Shown here one piece after another: positions 24,907 to 34,168 of a stretch of DNA of 64,000 bases. Position 1 is the stretch's first letter. Every line of letters starts with the position of its first letter. The stretch is from Tsukamurella paurometabola (lineage in GTDB: Bacteria; Actinomycetota; Actinomycetes; Mycobacteriales; Mycobacteriaceae). Where the stretch lies: the NCBI RefSeq assembly GCF_900631615.1, contig NZ_LR131273.1:1798001-1862000 (forward strand), given 5' to 3'. Both the position numbers and the translations under genes were made by a program. Under the pieces are notes generated by a model. It was not told the DNA's origin. It was given only the letters and a program-made list of their open reading frames with translations, and did not search any database.

Positions 24907-25544
24907 CGTACGACATCGATGATCTCGCTGCGGCCCAGCCCGCGGCGGTCACCCGGCGCGCCGAGGTGCGCGACAGCGGCGAGGGGGACGTGTACGTCTC
25001 CGGCTCGCTCAGCCAGACCTACCCCACCGACGTCGCCGACCTGTGGGACGCGGTGACCAGTGCCGAACGCCTGCCGCGCTGGTTCGCGCCCGTCCACGGC
25101 GAACTCGCCCTCGGCGGCCGCTTCCAGGTGGAGGGCAACGCCGCCGGCACCGTCCTCGAATGCGACGCCCCGCATCGCTACCTCGTCTCCTGGGAGATCA
25201 TGGGCGGCACCTCGCAGGTCGAGGTCGTCGTCGAGCCCGACGGTGACGGCGCCCGCCTCACGCTCACCCACTCGGGCGAGAACGTGCGGGACTTCTACGA
25301 GCAGTTCGGCCCCGGCGCCACCGGCGTCGGCTGGGACCTCGCCTTCCTCGGCCTCAATGCGCTGCTCACCACCGGGCAGGACCGCCCGGAGGACGCCGAG
25401 GCGTTCTTCGGGACGCCGGCGGCCAAGAACCTGGTCGCGGCGTCGGCCAAGGCGTGGGCCGAGGCGGCGATCGCCGCCGGTGTGCCCGCGGATCGGGCCA
25501 CCGCGCAGGGCGAGCGCACCGCCGCGTTCTTCTCGGGCGAGTAG
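24903..25544 (+). CDS. SRPBCC (AHSA1-like) domain protein
   Basis: Ligand-binding helix-grip protein of 213 residues. The START/AHSA1 pattern is visible: SQTYPTDVADLWDAVTSAERLPRWFAP, GGRFQVEGNAAGTVLECDAPHRYLVSWE (split across strands), then LTHSGENVRDFYEQFGPGATGVGWDLAF. A C-terminal extension of about 50 residues is Ala-rich and helical. Co-translated with the ArsR repressor; such pairs are common, and the SRPBCC partner may sense or modify a small hydrophobic molecule. No enzymatic residue can be assigned. Confidence 0.88.
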   Translation: MTYDIDDLAAAQPAAVTRRAEVRDSGEGDVYVSGSLSQTYPTDVADLWDAVTSAERLPRWFAPVHGELALGGRFQVEGNAAGTVLECDAPHRYLVSWEIMGGTSQVEVVVEPDGDGARLTLTHSGENVRDFYEQFGPGATGVGWDLAFLGLNALLTTGQDRPEDAEAFFGTPAAKNLVAASAKAWAEAAIAAGVPADRATAQGERTAAFFSGE

Positions 25545-25548
25545 CCGC

Positions 25549-27093
25549 TCAGGCTGCGGCGGCCGCCACCACCGGCTCGTCCGCGGCGGGCTCCGCGGGC
25601 TCGGGCTTCTGCTCGGTCGCCGTCGGCGCGGTGGTCTTCTCCGTCGCGGTCGCGGCAGGTGCGGCGGTCTCCGCTGTCGTCCGCTCCGCCGAGGTTCCGG
25701 GCTCGGCCGGCTGACTCGTATCCGCCGGTCCGCTCGTTCCGACGGCGCCGGACGGCGCGGCCGCAGAGGAGGGATCGGACTGCGGCTCGGTGGTCTTCGG
25801 CTCGGAGGCCGTCGCGAGCTGGAGCGCCGGCGCCTGCTCCCGCGTCGTCTGCGGGGCGGAGGGCTCGGTGGTCTTCGGCGAGGTCGGCTCCGCGGCGTCG
25901 GTCGCCGCCGGCGCGGTGGGCTTGGGCGCGAGGTACTTCGACGCATCGCCCGTGCCGGTCGCGGCCTGCCCGACACCCTGCACCGCGGCGCCGATCAGGT
26001 CGACGCCGAGGCGCAGCGGATCGATCGCGGGGAACAGGCCGAATGGGCTGGCGGCGCCGTAATCGCGCCGGTCGTAACCGGTCTCGATGAGTACCCGGGC
26101 CACTGGCGACACCAGATCGACGAACGGCGTCACCAGTCCGGTGGTGCCCGTGGCCTTGCCGAGATCGAGCAGCGGCAGCATGAGCGGCAGGATCTTCGCC
26201 GGCAGGGTCACGTAGCGGGTGTCGCCACTCACCTGGCAGTACGTGCCGGCGCTGCAGTTCGCGGTGGCCGCCGCGACGGCGGCACGAACCTCGTCCGGCG
26301 TGTATCCGATCGGCGTCGCCGAGGGGGCATCGGTTCCCTTGGGCGCGAGCATCTTCCCGTGCACGTACCAGAACCCGGCGAGGGCGTTGGCGGTCGCCAG
26401 CAGGTTGACCGGGTACTTGGGGAAGTCGGTGACACCGTCGTACTGGAACGCGACGTCGGTGGTGTTGACCGGACGGGTCGCGGCGCCGGTGTTCGTCGGC
26501 GTGCCGGGACCGAAGGTCACGTCGAGGATCGGGATGTGTCCCAGGAACGAGGGCCGGGTGAAGAGCCCGCCGTTCGGGCGGCTCGCGTTGCCGATGAGGA
26601 CGAAGGAGACGGTGTCGGGCACGCCGCCGTTCTCGGCGAGTTGCTTCTTCACCGCCGTGACGACGGTGCCGCCCTGGGAGTACCCGAAGATCACGATCGG
26701 GGAGTCCGCGTCGGCGGCGGCGTACTGCTCGTTCAGGCTCGTGACGCCGCTCGCGACCGAGTCGTCCCATTTCGCGCCCTGCAGGCCGCCCCAGCCGGAC
26801 AGCGGGATCGGCCAGAACTCGGCGATGTACGGAACCGGCTGCGCGACGCAGGCGACGTCGCCGCACGCACCCGTCGGCGCGACGTAGTAGCCGACGACGT
26901 TCTCCTGATAGTCCGCCACCTTCGACGGATCCTTGGTGCCGGTGCCGGGCACGACCAGCACCGTCGTGGCGGCCCAGGCGACCGCCCCGGCGAAGGCCGT
27001 TCCGAGGGTGAGGGCGATCGCTCCCAGCAGGGCGACGAGCGCTGTGACCAGGCGGCGGGGAACAGGTCGGGACGTCGATACGAACTCGGGCAT
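25549..27093 (-). CDS. Secreted PE-PPE-domain serine esterase with Pro/Thr/Ala tail
   Basis: Exported alpha/beta hydrolase of 514 residues. The signal peptide spans about residues 14-41 (LVTALVALLGAIALTLGTAF, then AWA). The PE-PPE domain (PF08237 type, cutinase-like) holds VVPGTGTKDP near its start and the nucleophile motif GYSQGG (Ser139). The last 120 or so residues are low-complexity Thr/Pro/Ala/Glu/Ser, likely spanning the cell wall. In mycobacteria this domain follows PE or PPE modules; here it has an ordinary Sec signal and no PE/PPE. A carboxyl esterase on envelope lipids is likely. Convergent with the SRPBCC gene, 4 bases apart. Confidence 0.88.
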   Translation of the reverse strand: MPEFVSTSRPVPRRLVTALVALLGAIALTLGTAFAGAVAWAATTVLVVPGTGTKDPSKVADYQENVVGYYVAPTGACGDVACVAQPVPYIAEFWPIPLSGWGGLQGAKWDDSVASGVTSLNEQYAAADADSPIVIFGYSQGGTVVTAVKKQLAENGGVPDTVSFVLIGNASRPNGGLFTRPSFLGHIPILDVTFGPGTPTNTGAATRPVNTTDVAFQYDGVTDFPKYPVNLLATANALAGFWYVHGKMLAPKGTDAPSATPIGYTPDEVRAAVAAATANCSAGTYCQVSGDTRYVTLPAKILPLMLPLLDLGKATGTTGLVTPFVDLVSPVARVLIETGYDRRDYGAASPFGLFPAIDPLRLGVDLIGAAVQGVGQAATGTGDASKYLAPKPTAPAATDAAEPTSPKTTEPSAPQTTREQAPALQLATASEPKTTEPQSDPSSAAAPSGAVGTSGPADTSQPAEPGTSAERTTAETAAPAATATEKTTAPTATEQKPEPAEPAADEPVVAAAAA

Positions 27094-27211
27094 GGTTCGC
27101 TCAGCTTTCGGCGGGGAGTCGGCTACGGCCTTCAGCTTCGCACAGTCTGCAGTTGCACAACCCCGGATCGTGGCCGGATCGCACAGAGTTCACCGGACTC
27201 TCGCGCGCACG

Positions 27212-28126
27212 TCACCCGGAGCGGCCCGACGGTGTCGAGAGGAACCGGGCGAAGTCGACCACCGGCGCACCGTCGGGAACGTCGGTGGCGGTCACGATGA
27301 CCACCGACCGCATCGCCGCGGGATCCGTGAGTCGCACGTGACCGTGGGGGAACGGCGGGTCTCCCGGCGCGGGGCCGGGCACCAGGGCGAGGCCGAGTCC
27401 CTGCTGTGCCATCGCGCGCGCCATCGCCATGTCCTCCGTCTCCAGGACGATGCGAGGTTCGAAGCCCGCGCCCCGGAACACTGCGTCGGTCGCGGACCGG
27501 GTGCCGAGGCCGGCCCGCGCCAGGATGAAGGCCTCGTCGGCCAGTTCGGCCAGTGATACCTCCGAGCGCGCCGCGAAGGGTGAGTCCGGCGGCGGGACCA
27601 GCACGAGCGCCTGATCGAACAGGGGGGTCACGGTGAAGACGTCGGCCGCTGGGGGAGGCGAGACGAGGGCCGCGTCGATCCGGTGTCCCGTCACCGCGTC
27701 GAGCAGGTCGTCGGTCGCACCCAACTCGAAGACGAACTGGACGTCGGGATGCGCGCGGCGGTAGCCGGCCACCGACCGCGGCACGAACGAGGCGCCCAGG
27801 GTGCGGATGAATCCGAGTCGGATCAACGGGGCCGGCGAGGCTTCGAGATCTGCGCGGTGCAGGCCGAGGGAGATGCTGTCGAGGGCGCTCTCGGCGTAGC
27901 GGGCCAACTCGACGGCAGCGGGAGTGGGGGTGATGCCACGGCCCTGGGGCTCGAACAGGCGTAGCCGAAGGCGGTGCTCGAGGCGGTGGATCGAGCGGCT
28001 CACGGTGGTGGGAGTCAGGCGTAGTTCGGCGGCCGCGGCGGCGAAGCTCCCGGTGCGGATGACGGTGTGGAACTCGGTGAGGCCGGGCGCGAGCGCGTGC
28101 TGCCGTTGCGACATCGACTGCTGCAT
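27212..28126 (-). CDS. LysR family transcriptional regulator
   Basis: Regulator of 304 residues with LysR HTH (EFHTVIRTGSFAAAAAELRLTPTTVSRSIHRLE) and the periplasmic-binding-like effector domain (IRLGFIRTLG ... FVPRSVAGYRRAHPDVQF). I chose the ATG at 28126; another at 28114 is possible, and the frame is open further upstream without coding character. It diverges from a TauE/SafE transporter 94 bases away, the probable target. An imperfect palindrome TGCATATTTGCA overlaps the start region (28123-28134) and could be the autoregulatory site. Confidence 0.88.
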   Translation of the reverse strand: MQQSMSQRQHALAPGLTEFHTVIRTGSFAAAAAELRLTPTTVSRSIHRLEHRLRLRLFEPQGRGITPTPAAVELARYAESALDSISLGLHRADLEASPAPLIRLGFIRTLGASFVPRSVAGYRRAHPDVQFVFELGATDDLLDAVTGHRIDAALVSPPPAADVFTVTPLFDQALVLVPPPDSPFAARSEVSLAELADEAFILARAGLGTRSATDAVFRGAGFEPRIVLETEDMAMARAMAQQGLGLALVPGPAPGDPPFPHGHVRLTDPAAMRSVVIVTATDVPDGAPVVDFARFLSTPSGRSG

Positions 28127-28220
28127 ATTTGCATCATACTGAGGCGAAAGAGGTGGTTTTCCTGCTGATTGGACATGAATACCCTGGAAGGTAGTTAGCC
28201 GAGCGACAGAAGAGGGTGGC

Positions 28221-29078
28221 ATGACTCAGGCAGAAGCTCCGACGGTGACCGGATCAACGGTGTCGACGCCGCAGATCCCCGGCCCGCGACGGTCCGCGTC
28301 GATCGGCTTCCTGGGCGGCATCTCGGGCGGCCTGCTCGGCGGCGGCACCGGGGTGGTCACCGTCCCCGCCCTGGACCGGCACTCGACGCTCTCACGCCAC
28401 GTCATTCACGGCACCTCCACGCTCGCCAACGTCTCCGCGGCCGTCGTCGGCTCGATCGTCTACGCCCTGCGCGGCGGTCACGTCGACGTCGTCCCCGGAG
28501 TCGGACTCATGATCGGCGGCGTGCTGGGCGCCTACCTGGGCGCGCGCTGGGTGTCGAAGGTCCCCGAGGTGGTGCTCCGCTCGCTCTTCGTACTCGTACT
28601 GGTCCTCTCGTCCACGAAGTTCCTCCTGCAGGGCTTCGGGATCGCGGTGGGCTCGTCGACCGGGCTGTTCGAGGGCACGGCGTTGATCATCGCGGTCGCG
28701 ACGGTGACCGGCCTCGTGGTCGGGGCGTACTCGGCGGCCATGGGCCTCGGGGGCGGTCTCCTCGTGGTGCCGGTGATGGCGGTGCTGTTCGGCGCTGATC
28801 TGCACACCGCGGCCGGCACGTCGCTGCTCGTCATGTTGCCGAACGCCGTCGTCGGCGCCGCCACCCACATCCGGCACGGCAGCGCCGATCTGCGGGTGGG
28901 CAGGCCGCTCGCACTGGCCGCCCTACCGGGGTCGCTGGTCGGCGTGAGCCTCGCGCTCGCCCTGCCGGAGCGGGGACTCGCGGTGGTGCTGGGGACGTTC
29001 ATGGCCTTCCTCGCGGTCCGCGAGGTGCTGCGCTGGCGCCGCACGGTGCTGGCCGAGCGCGCCGAGCGTATCGCCTGA
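28221..29078 (+). CDS. TauE/SafE family sulfite/organosulfonate exporter
   Basis: Integral membrane protein of 285 residues with about eight hydrophobic segments in two repeated halves, each with the family Gly-rich helix (GFLGGISGGLLGGGTGVVTVPAL, and SAAMGLGGGLLVVPVMAVLFG, quoted in part). TauE/SafE proteins export small organic anions such as sulfite or sulfoacetate; the solute here is unknown. Divergent LysR regulator upstream. The start at 28221 is preceded by AGAGGGTGGC, a moderate ribosome site. The N-terminal 25 residues are polar and unlike the family core. Confidence 0.87.
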   Translation: MTQAEAPTVTGSTVSTPQIPGPRRSASIGFLGGISGGLLGGGTGVVTVPALDRHSTLSRHVIHGTSTLANVSAAVVGSIVYALRGGHVDVVPGVGLMIGGVLGAYLGARWVSKVPEVVLRSLFVLVLVLSSTKFLLQGFGIAVGSSTGLFEGTALIIAVATVTGLVVGAYSAAMGLGGGLLVVPVMAVLFGADLHTAAGTSLLVMLPNAVVGAATHIRHGSADLRVGRPLALAALPGSLVGVSLALALPERGLAVVLGTFMAFLAVREVLRWRRTVLAERAERIA

Positions 29079-29180
29079 CCTGCCGGTTCGTGTTCTCGGC
29101 TCGTTCCGGGCCGAGGCCGCTCGCGCGCACGACACGAAAGGAGCCCGGTATGTCCTCCGTCAATGATTCGTATGAGAAAG

Positions 29181-29198
29181 CGACTGGTAGTAGAATTC
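29181..29198 (+). promoter_or_regulatory. Shared 18-bp element upstream of the XRE gene
   Basis: CGACTGGTAGTAGAATTC matches the element at 30631-30648 at 15 of 18 positions in the same orientation. Its TAGAAT (29191-29196) is also a good -10 element ending 7 bases before the ATG at 29204. It is likely both promoter and operator of the XRE regulator. Confidence 0.5.
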
Positions 29199-29203
29199 TC
29201 GCC

Positions 29204-29653
29204 ATGACAGGCGGGGAGGCGGAAGCGGCGCCACTGCTGCTCGCCCAGCGCCTCAACTCGCTCTTCGAGCGCGAGGCCAAGGCGGGGCGCCCGCGCACCA
29301 ACAACGCGGTCGCCGAGCAGCTGCGTGAGCGCAATCCCGGCCTGCGGGTCTCCGGCGGCTACCTCTCCGCGCTCCGCAACGGCGGTCGCGCCAATCCGTC
29401 GATCGAACTGCTCCGCGCACTCGCCGCGTATTTCGAGGTCCCCGTCGACCACTTCACCGCGCCCGGTACCGACGACGAGGCCGCGCTCGCCGCGGAACTG
29501 GTCATGCGTGAAGCCGGCATCCGCGCCCTGGCGTTGCGCGCCGAGGGGCTCGGCGAGGCCAGTCTGGCCAGCATCGCCGCGATCATCGACAACGCCCGGA
29601 AGCTGGAGGGCCTGCCGGTCGCAGGGGAGCAGACGCAGAACCCGACCGACTGA
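29204..29653 (+). CDS. XRE-family helix-turn-helix regulator (EspR-like)
   Basis: DNA-binding protein of 149 residues. The N-terminal HTH has the extended EspR/NsdA-like form: LAQRLNSLFEREAKAGRPRTNNAVAEQLRERNPGLRVSGGYLSALRNGGRANPS (given here only as landmarks LFEREAKAGRP and GGYLSALRNGGRANPS), then LLRALAAYFEVPVDHF. The C-terminus is helical. Start choice: ATG 29204 sits 7 bases after a TAGAAT -10 box. The codons between an upstream ATG at 29150 (which has a good GGAG site) and 29204 have A/T-rich third positions unlike coding DNA here. Such regulators accompany IrrE-like and DUF6545 genes in related genomes, and both lie 1-3 kb away. Confidence 0.82.
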   Translation: MTGGEAEAAPLLLAQRLNSLFEREAKAGRPRTNNAVAEQLRERNPGLRVSGGYLSALRNGGRANPSIELLRALAAYFEVPVDHFTAPGTDDEAALAAELVMREAGIRALALRAEGLGEASLASIAAIIDNARKLEGLPVAGEQTQNPTD

Positions 29654-29694
29654 TCGTCGGCCGGGCTCGGCGGATTGCTCTGCTGTGCAACCGA

Positions 29695-30621
29695 TCAAGC
29701 GGCGGATCTGAGCTCCAGCGCGGCGAAGTGCCGCACGATCTCGGGCCCGGCTTCGCGGATCGAAGCCGCGTGGCCCGCTCCGGTGAGGACGGTGAAGCGA
29801 GCTGCCGGCATGGTCCCGGCGAGCAGCCAGGAATCGGCCAGACGCTCGGTGTCGTGCTCGCCGGCGATGAAGAGCGCGGGCGTGAACACTGCTGCGTAGT
29901 CATCGATCTCGCGTCCGGCGTCGAGCTCCTGCGAGTCGAAGAATGCGGCCAGTGCCCCCGGCTCGTTGGTGCGCAGTCGCTCACGGGCCGATGAGCTGAG
30001 GGGGCGTTCGCGCTGGGCGTCCCAGTGGTCCATGAAGGTGTCCATCGAGCCGCTGTCGAGCGCGGCCCGGGCACCGGGGAAGAACACTCGATCCGCCATC
30101 GAGGGCTGCGGGCGGTGCGAACCGCCAATGCACACCATCGATTCCAGGCGATCCGATGCGAGGAAGGGCAGCCGCAACGAGGTGCGGGCACCGAGTGAGA
30201 AGCCGACCGTGTGGAACCGGTCGACGCCCAGCTGATCGGCGATGCCGAGCACGTCGTGGGCCATCGTCTCGATCAGGTACTGCTGGGGGTCGACGGGCTT
30301 GTCGCTGGCGCCGTGGCCGAGCATGTCGACCTCGATGAGCGGGCGGTCACCGCGCAGCGCATCGACGACCCCGACGGAGTGCCAGACCCGGGCCGACTGG
30401 AACGTCCCGTGCAGCAGGAAGACGGGGGTCTGGTCGCCGGTGTGCGCGGCCGCCGGCGTGAAGCGGTAGGAGATCCGGGCGCCGTCGGGACGCCGATAGG
30501 TCTCGGTACGGGTATCGACTACGGAATTCTCGTTCATGGCGAGCACCTTGTGGTCGTGGATGTCCCTGTCGCGGGAGAGCGGGAGTGCAACGTCCGGCGG
30601 CGTCGGCGGAACGTCTGCCAT
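29695..30621 (-). CDS. Alpha/beta-fold hydrolase
   Basis: Hydrolase of 308 residues (280 if it starts at the ATG at 30537, which has AAGGTG upstream). Landmarks: VFLLHGTFQSARVW (oxyanion loop), nucleophile elbow GFSLGA, acid region FIAGEHDTERL and terminal LTGAGHAASI with the catalytic His. Substrate unknown. I kept the longer form because codons 30537-30621 have coding-like G/C third positions. Then the start lies 9 bases from a palindromic element also found upstream of the XRE gene. It follows the DUF6545-type gene on the same strand and converges with the XRE gene 41 bases apart. Confidence 0.83.
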   Translation of the reverse strand: MADVPPTPPDVALPLSRDRDIHDHKVLAMNENSVVDTRTETYRRPDGARISYRFTPAAAHTGDQTPVFLLHGTFQSARVWHSVGVVDALRGDRPLIEVDMLGHGASDKPVDPQQYLIETMAHDVLGIADQLGVDRFHTVGFSLGARTSLRLPFLASDRLESMVCIGGSHRPQPSMADRVFFPGARAALDSGSMDTFMDHWDAQRERPLSSSARERLRTNEPGALAAFFDSQELDAGREIDDYAAVFTPALFIAGEHDTERLADSWLLAGTMPAARFTVLTGAGHAASIREAGPEIVRHFAALELRSAA

Positions 30622-30630
30622 CCACGGTAT

Positions 30631-30648
30631 CTACTGACAGTAGAATTC
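30631..30648. promoter_or_regulatory. Shared 18-bp element with CTACTG-A-CAGTAG palindrome
   Basis: CTACTGACAGTAGAATTC contains a perfect 13-bp palindrome (30631-30643) and matches the element before the XRE gene (29181-29198) at 15 of 18 bases. It lies between the DUF6545-type gene and the hydrolase, 10 bases before the hydrolase's longer start. It is likely a binding site of the XRE regulator. Confidence 0.5.
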
Positions 30649-30675
30649 GGTAGTGACACGAATCACTTGGGGAGC

Positions 30676-31827
30676 TTATTTACGGTTCGTTAACGATCGG
30701 TACTCCCGCGACACCGAGCGCACCCAGGAGATCTGCTGGTCGAAGGGGAGATCGGGGCGACGCGCGATCTCGCCGAAACCGGACTCCCCCTCGAGTGATG
30801 TGCCCGATTCATGGAGTTGTAACACGGCGCCGCGGATCTCCCGAGCGAAGTCGGCGCTCGACTGCGGGTGTGATCGCTCGCCGGAGCCGGGCAGGAACGG
30901 GGCCAGGTGGATCAGCCCGTCGTGGATGTCCACCATCATGCGGTAGACGCGGATCTCGGGGTGTGCCGTGCGGAGCCAGGGCGCGGGTGCCGCGCCCCGA
31001 CTGGAGTTCAGGTCGGTCCACAGCGGAGTGAGCGCGCGGCAGGTGCGCCGCGCCCGGGCCCACCGTCGGGCGTCGATCCAGCGGTGCCGAGCCTCTGGGT
31101 AGGCGAACCCGAGACCCAGGAGTGTCGCCGCAACGATCGCCGTTGCCGCGGTGAGGTACTCGAGCATGACGATCGGCGTTCCGTTGGCGCTGGAGAGCGC
31201 CTTCGCGGCCTGGTTGGCGGCGAAGGCGAGATCGAGGACGACGCCCACCGAGATGATCGAGACCGCGGTGCGCACCGCCGGCGTCGCTCTCTCGCCCAGG
31301 CGGTCGGTATGGAACCGGCAGGCGCCGAGCAGCACCACCAGCCCGAACGACATCGTGCCCGCGTAGGTGAGGATGAGCGCCGTCCCCGTGGCGGTCTCGG
31401 CGAACTTCGCGCTGACGGATCCGACGAGGTCCGTGCGCGGTGTGTGCCACCAGAGCGCGATCATCGCGAGGGTACTGGCGAGCGCGGCACCGCCGATGCT
31501 GTAGCCGAACGCCCGGGTGACGGAACCGTGCCGCCAAGCGCGGGCGACGAGGATCATCGCCGCGCACCAGACCGGAGAGATGGCGTAGGTGACCAGGAGG
31601 GATGCCGAGTCCTCGAAAACCGCGTTCACCCGGCGCACGATCCAGGGGGCGGCGCTGGCGAAGCCCAGGCCCTTGAGCGCGAACGAGGCCGCCAGCCACC
31701 GGCGCACTCGCGCCGCGCGCCCCGGGGTGAGACTGGTGGCTGCGATCAGGAGGGCGACGACGGCGCACGCTATCGCCGCTCCGGAGAACAGGACGTCGTT
31801 CAGGACGACGACGGCGGGCGGGGGCGG
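30676..31827 (-). CDS. DUF6545 / MAB_1171c-type putative membrane transporter
   Basis: Membrane protein of 383 residues with seven or so hydrophobic helices in the first 230 (for example AIACAVVALLIAATSL and AVRTAVSIISVGVVLDLAFAA). A soluble C-terminal domain follows, with LTPLWTDLNSSRGAAP and the EIRVYRMMVDIHDGLIHLAPF pattern that I associate with the MAB_1171c family (DUF6545). Function is unknown despite the transporter label. I take the GTG at 31827, 10 bases after the IrrE-like gene; a longer form from 31887 would overlap that gene by 50 bases. Co-transcribed with the IrrE-like gene. Confidence 0.78.
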   Translation of the reverse strand, partial: PPPPAVVVLNDVLFSGAAIACAVVALLIAATSLTPGRAARVRRWLAASFALKGLGFASAAPWIVRRVNAVFEDSASLLVTYAISPVWCAAMILVARAWRHGSVTRAFGYSIGGAALASTLAMIALWWHTPRTDLVGSVSAKFAETATGTALILTYAGTMSFGLVVLLGACRFHTDRLGERATPAVRTAVSIISVGVVLDLAFAANQAAKALSSANGTPIVMLEYLTAATAIVAATLLGLGFAYPEARHRWIDARRWARARRTCRALTPLWTDLNSSRGAAPAPWLRTAHPEIRVYRMMVDIHDGLIHLAPFLPGSGERSHPQSSADFAREIRGAVLQLHESGTSLEGESGFGEIARRPDLPFDQQISWVRSVSREYRSLTNRK

Positions 31828-31837
31828 CACGTCGGCC

Positions 31838-32308
31838 TCATCGCGACAGCAGGTGAGGGGCCAGGGTGGCGATGAACCCGCCGTCATCGGCGAGGCGGCC
31901 GCGCCGGCGCCCTCGCTCCGAGCGGACCTGCGCGAACGCCGTCGCGAGCAGCTCCGCCTCGTGTTCGTGTGCCGGATCGGAGTGGGCGCTGCGGAACTGC
32001 ATCCGATCCTGTGGTCCGGTCGTGACTTCGTCGAGGTGTCCGCAGAGCAGGTGCCCCAGCTCGTGGAAGATCACGTGCTCGGTGAAAAAGGGCGGCAGGC
32101 CGGTCGCGTGGACGATGGTGTCCCGGTCGAGCCCGGCGAGCACCGTTCCGGTGATCCCGGTGCCCGTGAGGTCGGTGGCGGTCACGCCGATCGGTCGGTC
32201 ACGCCGCTCGGCGACGATCTCCACCAGCTCGGATGCGCTCGACCAGGAATCGCCCAGGCCGCGCGCGAGCCTCATCGCGTCGGCGAGGTCGATCACGGTC
32301 CACTGCAT
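31838..32308 (-). CDS. ImmA/IrrE-type metallopeptidase-like protein
   Basis: Zinc-metalloprotease-like protein of 156 residues with the gluzincin motif HELGHLLCGH (His82, Glu83, His86) and a downstream glutamate in HEHEAELLATAFA as likely third ligand. In phage ImmA and deinococcal IrrE, such proteins cleave an XRE-family repressor. The start ATG at 32308 follows GGAG by 6 bases. Upstream, TAAACT on the minus strand (around 32346-32358) may be the -10 box. It leads an operon with the DUF6545-type gene, and the XRE regulator 2.2 kb away is a candidate partner. Confidence 0.8.
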   Translation of the reverse strand: MQWTVIDLADAMRLARGLGDSWSSASELVEIVAERRDRPIGVTATDLTGTGITGTVLAGLDRDTIVHATGLPPFFTEHVIFHELGHLLCGHLDEVTTGPQDRMQFRSAHSDPAHEHEAELLATAFAQVRSERGRRRGRLADDGGFIATLAPHLLSR

Positions 32309-32575
32309 CACTGTCTCCGGGGCGGGGGCACGGGTGCGGATGCCAGTTAAGTTTAGTGAGCCTTCGGTTCGAGCGCAGCACGAGAAGGTCTTGTGTGAGG
32401 GACTGCACGTGACGGCGCGGTCACGCGCCGGCCTGGACGGACACGCGCGAATGGCACGGTGTCCACTGCACTCGGCGGGGAAGGTTCCTCCGGTCCCACC
32501 GACGGGGGATCCGTTCCGGTCCGGCGAACGACACAGGGGCGGCTCCCGATGTGCTCGGAAACCGCCCCTGATCTG

Positions 32576-32661
32576 CGGAGGATAGGGGATTTGAACCCCT
32601 GAGGGCTATTAACCCAACCCGCGTTCCAGGCGAGCGCCATAGGCCACTAGGCGAATCCTCC
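32576..32661 (-). tRNA. tRNA-Ser (anticodon GGA)
   Basis: Class II tRNA: acceptor GGAGGAT/ATCCTCC, anticodon stem CTCGC/GCGGG with loop CTGGAAC (anticodon GGA), long variable arm GGGTTAATAGCCC, T-loop GGTTCAAATCC. It reads UCC and UCU. CCA is not encoded. It stands alone between the IrrE-like gene and the divergent SRP RNA. Confidence 0.95.
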
Positions 32662-32713
32662 GTCGACCATCGTAGACGAGACGCCCCCGTCGACCCAAAC
32701 CAGCCCGTACCCG

Positions 32714-34140
<1,427 letters not shown>

Positions 34141-34168
34141 GGCGCGCCTGAGCAGGAGGATCGCGCCG

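Noticed and set aside
32309-32575. Short frames in the gap between the IrrE-like gene and tRNA-Ser(GGA)
   Set aside because: They lack domains, ribosome sites and GC-rich third positions. The gap holds the promoter of the IrrE-like gene and I see nothing else.
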